Shown in pieces: positions 24,905 to 32,073 of a stretch of 32,073 nt of DNA (positions are counted from its first letter, which is position 1; each line of letters opens with the position of its first letter). Origin of the DNA: Gemmatimonas sp. GTDB lineage: Bacteria; Krumholzibacteriota; Krumholzibacteriia; LZORAL124-64-63. A program made the position numbers and the translations under genes. The notes beneath the pieces are model-generated. The model made no database searches. It had not been told where the DNA came from and saw only the letters and a list, made by a program, of their open reading frames with translations. Location of the stretch: assembly GCA_013824755.1 (NCBI GenBank), contig PNOJ01000018.1:1-32073 (forward strand), read 5' to 3'.

Positions 24905-26407
24905 CTACTCCGTGACCGGACTCTCCACGGGCGCGGTGCGCAGCGCCACCAGGACCAGCCGGCGCTGCTTCTGGCGGCGGTCGTTGTCCAGCCGGTTGCG
25001 CGGCGTCTCCGGCAGCAGGCGCCAGGCGGGGGCCAGGGCTTCGAGCTCCTCGAGCAGTTGCCAACTGTGGCGGTATTCCCGGCCGACCAGCGACGAGACC
25101 GCCGCGATCTGCTCGGGCTCGAACCAGCCGGGCTTGAGGTCCTGCGCCACCCTCCCGGGGTCCACCAGGTAGCGGTCGACCTCCGCCGCTCGCACCACCC
25201 TCTCGCGCTGCTTGGCGTCCAGGGCGGTCCCGCCGCGCAGGCTGCGGTTCAGCGACAGCTGGGTCGTGTAGCGCCCGCCCGCCAGCTCGGCCAGCCCGTC
25301 GACGGGCAGCCCGAGGCGGTCGACCCTCTCGATCACCTGCGGCGACAGCTCGAAGGCGTGCGGCCGGTTGACCTGCACCGAGAAGACGTTCTGCAGGACG
25401 AACAGGCCGATGAACGCGAGGAAGCAGGCGATGATGGGCGTGGTCACCCAGCCCGCGGCGATGTCCACCAGCACCCGGTAGCGGATCCCGTGCCCGCCCT
25501 TGAGCAGCCCCAGGCCCACCACGGCGCCGATCACGGCCTGCGAGCTGGAGACCGGCACCAGCGGCAGCGCCGGCAGGCCCACGCTCAGCAGCGCGTGTTC
25601 CAGCCTCTGCGAGGCGAACAGGAACAGCACGACCGACTGCGCCAGCACCACGACCAGCGCCATCTGCGGCGTCAGCTTGAAGAGGTTGCCGCCGACGGTG
25701 CTCATGACGTGACGCGAATAGGTGTACACGCCCAGGGCGATGGCCAGGCCTCCCAGCAGGAACAGCTGCTGCGCGCCGCTGAGCGCCAGGCCGAACGGCA
25801 GGTCCAGCCCCGAGAACGGCGCCACCGGCACGAAGACGCCCATCACGTTGCCGATGTTGTTGGCGCCGAGGCTGTAGGAGCCGAAGGCGCCGACGGCGAT
25901 CAGGGCCCAGCGCGTCCCCATGTCGTCCCACAGCAGGTGCGGGCGCAGGCGGCGCACGAGGCGCTGCGTCAGGACGTAGAAGAGGGCGGCGAACGCGCCC
26001 GCCAGGAGCGGGCAGACGACCCAGGTCGCCACGATCTTGGACAGGGCGGCGGTGTCGGTCAGCACGCCGCTGAAGAAGTTCCAGCCGATGATCGCCCCGA
26101 CGACCGCCTGCGACGTCGAGACCGGCAGTCCCAGCTTGGTCATGACGGTGATGGTCACCGCGGCCGCTAAGGCCACCATGAAGGCGCCGCCCATGGCGTC
26201 GATCGCGCCGAGCTGGCCCAGGGTCCCGGCGGCGCCGGCGCCGCCGGCGACCGAGCCCAGGATCACGAACACGCTGCAGATCAGCGCCGCGGTCGCGAAG
26301 CGGATCATGCGCGAGCCGACGGCCGTCCCGAACACGTTGGCGGCGTCGTTGGCGCCCAGGGACCAGCCCAGGAACAGCCCGCTGGAGAGGAAGAACAGGA
26401 CCAGCAA
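24905..26407 (-). CDS. pit: Inorganic phosphate transporter, PiT family, with C-terminal cytoplasmic extension
   Basis: PiT proteins are low-affinity, metal-phosphate or cation-coupled phosphate permeases. The 500-residue product carries both halves of the PiT repeat: GANDAANVFGTAVGSR in the first and LGANNIGNVMGVFVP in the second, each followed by the VSTSQAVVGAIIGW / VSSSQAVIGAVVGL motif. About ten helices end near residue 340. The last 160 residues are soluble, charged and helical, and are not part of the usual permease. The start is TTG (26407) with GGAGG five bases upstream, nine bases after the DUF47 gene, so the two are co-transcribed. The partner is typically a regulator of Pit, which supports phosphate as substrate. 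Confidence 0.92.
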   Translation of the reverse strand: MLVLFFLSSGLFLGWSLGANDAANVFGTAVGSRMIRFATAALICSVFVILGSVAGGAGAAGTLGQLGAIDAMGGAFMVALAAAVTITVMTKLGLPVSTSQAVVGAIIGWNFFSGVLTDTAALSKIVATWVVCPLLAGAFAALFYVLTQRLVRRLRPHLLWDDMGTRWALIAVGAFGSYSLGANNIGNVMGVFVPVAPFSGLDLPFGLALSGAQQLFLLGGLAIALGVYTYSRHVMSTVGGNLFKLTPQMALVVVLAQSVVLFLFASQRLEHALLSVGLPALPLVPVSSSQAVIGAVVGLGLLKGGHGIRYRVLVDIAAGWVTTPIIACFLAFIGLFVLQNVFSVQVNRPHAFELSPQVIERVDRLGLPVDGLAELAGGRYTTQLSLNRSLRGGTALDAKQRERVVRAAEVDRYLVDPGRVAQDLKPGWFEPEQIAAVSSLVGREYRHSWQLLEELEALAPAWRLLPETPRNRLDNDRRQKQRRLVLVALRTAPVESPVTE

Positions 26408-26416
26408 CGCGACCTC

Positions 26417-27064
26417 CTACACCGTGCGCTTGATGGTGTAGATCGCCAGGCGGTCGGCGACCTCCTCCGCGGCGTCGGAGACCCGGTCGACGTTCAGCAC
26501 GAACTGGCGCAGGTGGAGCTTGAGCGCCAGGTCGGCGTCCGCGTCGAAGATCTTGCGCTTGAGCGCCATGGCCTGCCGGTCGCCTTCCTTCTCGTAGAAG
26601 TAGACCTTGTGCAGGTGGTCGTTGACCGTGTAGGGGTCGCGGAAGAAGGCCCGCGTGGCCAGGACCACGGCCTCGGCCGTGCGCGCGGCCGTCGCGCCGA
26701 GCGCCCGCCAGTCCTCGTCCATGCCGGGCAGCAGCCGGGGGCGCTCCACCAGGAACATGCCCAGGGTGTGCTTGGCCTGGTTCACCACGTCGTCGGTGGT
26801 CTCGAGCAGCCCCAGCACGTCGCCGCGCGCCTCCGGGATCAGCGAGTGGCGGTAGAGCTGCTTCTCGATGTCGCGGCGCAGCTCGTCCGCGCCGTGTTCG
26901 GCATCCTCGATCGCCCGGTAGTGCGTGTCGAACTGCTCCTGCCGGCCGGCCACGTAGTCCGCCACGCCGCTCTCGAAGAGCAGGGCGGCCTGGCCGACCG
27001 TGTCCAGGAACTCGTCGATCTGGGCCACCAGGGCCCGCGTGCGCTTGAACAGCAGGATCGGCAT
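26417..27064 (-). CDS. DUF47 / PhoU-like phosphate transport regulator
   Basis: Members of this family are all-helical PhoU-like proteins encoded beside Pit permeases and thought to modulate them. The 215-residue product starts MPILLFKRTRALVAQIDEFL and has the metal-binding style helices YRAIEDAEHGADELRRDIEKQL and LLETTDDVVNQAKHTLG, then a second PhoU-like half (FFRDPYTVNDHLHKVYFYEKEGDRQAMALKRKIF). The ATG at 27064 follows GAAAGGA. An upstream in-frame Met at 27160 would overlap ppx and add low-complexity residues, so it is rejected. It lies 43 bases downstream of ppx and 9 bases before pit. Confidence 0.9.
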   Translation of the reverse strand: MPILLFKRTRALVAQIDEFLDTVGQAALLFESGVADYVAGRQEQFDTHYRAIEDAEHGADELRRDIEKQLYRHSLIPEARGDVLGLLETTDDVVNQAKHTLGMFLVERPRLLPGMDEDWRALGATAARTAEAVVLATRAFFRDPYTVNDHLHKVYFYEKEGDRQAMALKRKIFDADADLALKLHLRQFVLNVDRVSDAAEEVADRLAIYTIKRTV

Positions 27065-27107
27065 GGTGTCGTGTCCTTTCCGGCGGCGGGCGGCGCCCGC
27101 CGGGTCG

Positions 27108-28022
27108 CTACGCCGGCGGCGGCACGAAGCGGTCGTGGAACACGCCGTGGCGCAGGCCACGGGCGCAGACGGTCAGCTCGTCGGCCCCGCAGCGGATCAG
27201 GGCCTCCTCCAGGATCACGGCGCCGGCCAGGGCCACGTCGGCGCGCGCGGGCATCAGGCCCGGCAGGCGGCGGCGAGCCGCCAGGGTCAGCGCGGCGAAG
27301 CGCGCGGCGAGGCGTCCGATCTCCTCGCGGCTCAGGCGGCTGCCGTGGACGGCGGCCGGCTCGTGCGCGGGCAGGCTGCGGCTCACCGTGGCCATCGTCG
27401 TCGGGGCGCCGCCGACGGCGACCACCGCGCCCGGCGGGAGCTCGAGGCCGGCGAAGGCCTCGCGCACCGCGTCGCGCAGCGCCCTCAGGGCGGCGGTTCC
27501 CGGCGGGTTCCCGCGCACGAGCCGGTCGGTCAGGACCCGCGAGCCCACCGGCACGCTCGCGCGCGACACGACGCGCCCGCTCTCGGCGGCGACGAACTCG
27601 GTGCTGCCCCCCCCCGCATCGATCACGATCAGGCGCTCGGGCAGGTCGTCGAGGCTGCTGCGCACCGCGAGGTGGGCCAGGCGGGCCTCCTCCTGCCCGT
27701 CCAGCACCTGCACCCGCAGCTTCGCCAGCCGGCGGGCGAGGTCCAGGAACTCGTCGGCGTTCGTCGCCGAGCGCAGGGCCTCGGTGCCCACCGCGACGAC
27801 CTTCTCCACCGCGAGATCCTCGGCGCGCACCCGGAAGGCCGCCACCTGCCGCGCGGTGCGCGTCATGGCCTCCTCGGCGAGCTCGCCGGTCAGGGACAAC
27901 CCCTGGCCGAGCCGCGTGACCGCCAGCTCGTCGGTCAGCGGCGTCACCCGGCCGTGGACCACCCGGCCGGCGAAGAGCTTGACCGAGTTGGTGCCGATGT
28001 CGATGACGGCATACCGTCCCAT
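27108..28022 (-). CDS. Ppx/GppA family exopolyphosphatase or (p)ppGpp phosphatase, short form
   Basis: This family hydrolyses terminal phosphate from polyphosphate or pppGpp using an ASKHA fold. The 304-residue product shows the phosphate-1 motif DIGTNSVKL at the start, VAVGTEALRSATNADEF, the catalytic-region GQEEARL, the phosphate-2 motif VIDAGGGSTEF and the later AVGGAPTTMA. It contains only the two N-terminal ASKHA domains and lacks the C-terminal HD-like domain of enterobacterial enzymes, as in many short bacterial Ppx/GppA proteins. ATG at 28022 has AGGAG six bases upstream. It heads the ppx-DUF47-pit unit, so polyphosphate turnover linked to phosphate transport is likely; the polyP versus pppGpp preference cannot be read from sequence. 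Confidence 0.9.
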   Translation of the reverse strand: MGRYAVIDIGTNSVKLFAGRVVHGRVTPLTDELAVTRLGQGLSLTGELAEEAMTRTARQVAAFRVRAEDLAVEKVVAVGTEALRSATNADEFLDLARRLAKLRVQVLDGQEEARLAHLAVRSSLDDLPERLIVIDAGGGSTEFVAAESGRVVSRASVPVGSRVLTDRLVRGNPPGTAALRALRDAVREAFAGLELPPGAVVAVGGAPTTMATVSRSLPAHEPAAVHGSRLSREEIGRLAARFAALTLAARRRLPGLMPARADVALAGAVILEEALIRCGADELTVCARGLRHGVFHDRFVPPPA

Positions 28023-28083
28023 GCTGCTCCTGACGATTGGCCGACCATTGAACGCCCTGCCGGGCGGGAATGCAAGCCCGGAT

Positions 28084-28143
28084 GCCCCCCGGGGGGCCGT
28101 GCCGACCGCGAAAGGCAGGACCCCGGCGCCGGGGCCGGGGTCC
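28084..28143 (-). terminator. Terminator hairpin after sdhB, with an adjacent GC palindrome
   Basis: Reading on the minus strand, GGACCCCGG and CCGGGGTCC (complements of 28135-28143 and 28118-28126) form a 9-bp stem with an 8-base loop, followed by TGCCTTTCG. This lies 39 bases after the sdhB stop. A perfect 14-base palindrome, GCCCCCCGGGGGGC (28084-28097), lies just beyond it. The rest of the sdhB-ppx gap (28023-28181) shows no gene. Confidence 0.6.
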
Positions 28144-28181
28144 GCGGGAGCCGCGACGCGTCGGGGGGCCGCGCGCCGGCG

Positions 28182-28961
28182 CTAGTCCCCGGTCGCCGCC
28201 TTGCGGTCGTGCCCGCCGAGCGCGCCCTTGAAGAACTCGCGGCGCATGCGGGCGATGTTCTCGATGGAGATCTCCTTGGGGCAGACCGCCTCGCACTCGC
28301 CGTGGTTGGAGCAGTCGCCGAATCCCTCGCGGTCCATCTGGCCGATCATCAGCAGCGCACGGCGGCCGCGTTCCGGCCCGCCCTGCGGCAGGTAGGAGAG
28401 CTGGCTGATCTTGGCGCCGACGAACAGCGAGGCCGAGGCGTTGGGGCAGGCGGCCACGCAGGCGCCGCAGCCGATGCAGGAGGCGGCGTCCATGGCCTTG
28501 TCGGCGTCGATCTTGGGGATCGGCACCGCGTTGCCGTCGGGGGCCGAACCCACGTTGGCCGTGACGAAGCCCCCCTGCTGCTGGATGCGGTCGAAGGCGG
28601 TGCGGTCGATCACCAGGTCCTTGAGGATCGGGAACGGGCCGGCGCGGAACGGCTCGACGGTGATCGTCTCCCCGTCGCGGAAGTGCCGCATGCGCACCTC
28701 GCAGGTGGTGGTCTTGGGGTTGGGGCCGTGGGCCGTGCCCTTGATCACCAGGCCGCAGGTGCCGCAGATGCCTTCGCGGCAGTCGCTGTCGAACTCGACG
28801 GGCTGCTGCCCCTGCCGGGTCAGCTTCTCGTTGAGCAGGTCGAGCGTCTCGAGGAAGGACATCTCCGGCAGGACCTTCTCGACCGTGTAGTCGACGAAGC
28901 GGCCCTTGGCGTCGCCGCGGGCCTGCCGCCAGATCTTCAGGTGGATGGTCATCTCGCTCAT
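28182..28961 (-). CDS. sdhB: Succinate dehydrogenase / fumarate reductase iron-sulfur subunit
   Basis: SdhB carries electrons between the flavin of SdhA and the quinone site. The 259-residue product has a plant-type [2Fe-2S] site C61-REGI-C66-GT-C69 and C87, a [4Fe-4S] site C162[10 protein letters not shown]172P, and the third cluster in [15 protein letters not shown] (C217, C223, C227). The order is typical of complex II in the Bacteroidota/Firmicutes type-B group. ATG at 28961 (MSEMTIHLK) follows GGAAGGTG; a second ATG three codons later is possible. It lies 14 bases after sdhA and is the last gene of sdhCAB. Confidence 0.94.
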   Translation of the reverse strand: MSEMTIHLKIWRQARGDAKGRFVDYTVEKVLPEMSFLETLDLLNEKLTRQGQQPVEFDSDCREGICGTCGLVIKGTAHGPNPKTTTCEVRMRHFRDGETITVEPFRAGPFPILKDLVIDRTAFDRIQQQGGFVTANVGSAPDGNAVPIPKIDADKAMDAASCIGCGACVAACPNASASLFVGAKISQLSYLPQGGPERGRRALLMIGQMDREGFGDCSNHGECEAVCPKEISIENIARMRREFFKGALGGHDRKAATGD

Positions 28962-28975
28962 GCTCGCACCTTCCG

Positions 28976-30891
<1,916 letters not shown>

Positions 30892-30895
<4 letters not shown>

Positions 30896-31608
30896 CGGTG
30901 ACCTCCCGACACGGACGGGTCGACGAAGAAGAGGATGTACAGGGGCAGCGCCAGGAAGCCGACCGCGAACAGCACCGCGACGACCCGGGCCAGGTTCTCC
31001 AACACGACGATCGCCCGGTCGTTGTTCCAGCCCAGGGACTGGAAGGCGCTCCAGAAGCCGTGGCGCAGGTGGAAGCCCAGCATGGCCATCACCGCGACGT
31101 AGAGGCCGGCGATCAGCGGCTGCTTGAACGCCGCCACCACCACCGCGTAGAGGTCCTTCATCTCCTTGCCGTCGTAGACGACGGACGGGTGGTCGGCGAA
31201 CTTGAACATCTTCACGTGCAGGACCACGAAGACCGCCAGCGTGATCCCGGTCACGATCATGCTGGTCGACGGCAGGCCCTTGCGGCTCTTGCCGCCGGCG
31301 TTGCGCACCAGCGCGTAGCCCACCGGCCGCGCCTTGCGCTTGTCGGTCCAGGCGACGGTGATCGCCGACGCGATGTGGAACCCGAACACCGCCAGCAGGC
31401 CCGCCTCGAAAGCGAGGATCAGCCAGCCGTGGACGGCGTGCTCCAGGAAGTACGCGTAGGCGTTGAAGGCGTGGCCCCGGTCCGGGATGAACAGGGTCAG
31501 GTTGCCCAGCAGATGGACCGCCACGAAGCCGACGAGCATCAGGCCCGTCAACCCGGTGATCATCTTCTTCCCGACGGAGGACCAGACGTGGGATCGGAAC
31601 GTCGACAT
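30892..31608 (-). CDS. sdhC: Succinate dehydrogenase cytochrome b subunit (type B, single chain)
   Basis: This membrane anchor binds two b hemes and the quinone for complex II. From ATG at 31608 the product is 238 residues with five helices, and histidines inside helices at H32, H78, H131 and H180 that fit the di-heme pattern of the type-B family. It begins [22 protein letters not shown], the typical opening. An in-frame Met 11 codons upstream (31641) lacks support; ATG 31608 has GGAGTG at a sensible distance. It is the first gene of sdhCAB and overlaps sdhA by four bases. Its upstream region carries the large nested dyad. Confidence 0.93.
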
Positions 31609-31768
31609 GGACACACTCCAGCGCTGGCGCCCTGGTTGCAAGGCCGATCGCGGTAACTAGTAGCACCCGTGCGGTCGCAATTCAACATTCAATGATCCGG
31701 GGTATGGTCGTGATCCGCCGGCAGGTCATCCTGCGGCCGGGACACATCCAACCCGAGCGACGGGGGGC

Positions 31769-31799
31769 GCGCTCCAGGCGCCTCCTGCGCCTGGAGCGC
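31769..31799. repeat. Inner hairpin 1 of the nested dyad, loop CTCCT
   Basis: GCGCTCCAGGCGC (31769-31781) and GCGCCTGGAGCGC (31787-31799) form a perfect 13-bp stem closing a five-base loop CTCCT, or AGGAG on the minus strand. Confidence 0.9.
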
Positions 31800-31808
31800 T
31801 CGACTTGC

Positions 31809-31839
31809 GGGTTCCGGCGCCCTCCTGGCGCCGGAACCC
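31809..31839. repeat. Inner hairpin 2 of the nested dyad, loop CTCCT
   Basis: GGGTTCCGGCGCC (31809-31821) and GGCGCCGGAACCC (31827-31839) form a perfect 13-bp stem with the same CTCCT loop as the first hairpin, nine bases away (linker TCGACTTGC). The stem sequence differs from hairpin 1 at several positions while pairing is kept. Confidence 0.9.
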
Positions 31840-31935
31840 TCCAGACGCCCCCGTCGCCCGGGTTGGATGTGTCCCGGCCGAGATGCACCTGCCGGCGGGT
31901 CAGCGACCATTCCCCCGGATCGATCGAAGTTGAAT

Positions 31936-32073
31936 CACAAGTTCACAGCGATGGGTTCGCATACATGAGCGCAAATATCCTGTTGCGAGTCGAATTGTGA
32001 GGCTGTCAGGGAAGGGATGAGATCCCCCACAACCGGTGCTTCGGCACAGAGACTCGAGAGAGACCCGTACGGC
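31936..32073. other. Non-coding right edge, no gene recognised
   Basis: This stretch is less GC-rich than the rest and has no convincing gene. It holds two small hairpins: GGGAT-GAG-ATCCC (32014-32026) and GTGC-TTCG-GCAC (32036-32047), the latter with a UUCG-type tetraloop. It may be the leader of a gene or RNA beyond the window. Confidence 0.4.

Larger units (their letters stand above)
31680..31935. repeat. 256-base nested inverted repeat (Y-shaped dyad) upstream of sdhC
   Basis: The two sides pair almost end to end. The core is 31735-31755 with 31859-31879 (21 bp, perfect), then one mismatch, then 31757-31766 with 31848-31857 (10 bp). Further out, 31715-31726 pairs with 31887-31898 (12 bp), 31704-31710 with 31904-31910, 31694-31702 with 31913-31921, and ATTCAAC (31680-31686) with GTTGAAT (31929-31935), with small bulges between. 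Inside the core sit two independent hairpins. No credible gene lies here: the open frames on both strands are by-products of the symmetry. It could be a structured RNA, a leader of sdhCAB, or a palindromic mobile element. Confidence 0.85.

Noticed and set aside
24881-24930. A bidirectional terminator between the bd-like gene and pit (CCGTGGA...TCCACGG).
   Set aside because: The loop is about 25 bases, the arm enters pit coding sequence and there is no T tract.
31735-31879. Cloverleaf-like fold of the dyad considered as a tRNA or tmRNA.
   Set aside because: Stem lengths (13 bp, five-base loops) and the absence of a T-loop TTC motif or CCA end do not fit.
31682-32000. Short open frames on both strands within the nested dyad.
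   Set aside because: They are created by the palindromic sequence, lack ribosome-binding sites and show no recognisable protein.

Overview
The window is a gene-dense, very GC-rich bacterial chromosome segment devoted almost entirely to membrane bioenergetics. I saw no rRNA, tRNA, CRISPR array, transposase or phage gene. The fused CcoNO oxidase subunit, the fused gamma/alpha 2-oxoacid:ferredoxin oxidoreductase, a type-B SdhCAB and the high GC content suggest an uncultivated FCB-group-like lineage (for example Krumholzibacteriota or Eisenbacteria). That placement is an inference from gene content only.

Layout. (1) Positions 1-771 hold the 3' part of apbE (flavin transferase) on +. It converges on and slightly overlaps rnfE. 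(2) Positions 744-5950 hold a complete rnfABCDGE operon on the minus strand, the ferredoxin:NAD+ ion pump; ApbE would flavinylate RnfD and RnfG. (3) Positions 6235-9068 hold korA-korB on +, divergent from rnf across one intergenic region and ended by a strong hairpin terminator. Kor makes reduced ferredoxin and Rnf consumes it. (4) Positions 9147-16514 hold a cbb3 oxidase structural and assembly operon on the minus strand: ccoI, ccoS, fused ccoNO, ccoQ, a mono-heme ccoP, ccoG, and a 42-residue remnant of ccoH. A good sigma70-type promoter and two dyads lie upstream of ccoI, and a TauE/SafE-like membrane gene (16700-17428) lies beyond them. (5) Positions 17617-24880 on + hold a 1525-residue protein with an N-terminal acyl-CoA-synthetase-like adenylation domain, about 780 residues I cannot assign, and a C-terminal GNAT domain. 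It is followed by two genes for proteins resembling subunit I of cytochrome bd; the first is fused to a di-heme cytochrome c domain and the second carries a frameshift. (6) Positions 24905-28022 on the minus strand hold a phosphate/polyphosphate operon: ppx/gppA, a DUF47 PhoU-like gene and pit. (7) Positions 28182-31608 on the minus strand hold sdhC-sdhA-sdhB (succinate dehydrogenase or fumarate reductase), with a hairpin terminator after sdhB. (8) Upstream of sdhC, positions 31680-31935 form an unusual nested dyad: a long inverted repeat enclosing two perfect 13-bp hairpins that both have the loop CTCCT (AGGAG on the other strand). No gene explains it.

Together the genes describe a respiratory cell that uses ferredoxin-linked carbon metabolism (Kor, Rnf), enters electrons from succinate (or reduces fumarate), and has a high-affinity cbb3 oxidase plus a second, less familiar bd-superfamily complex. 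The strongest candidates for something undescribed are the nested dyad, the bd-like/cytochrome c pair and the giant adenylation-GNAT protein.
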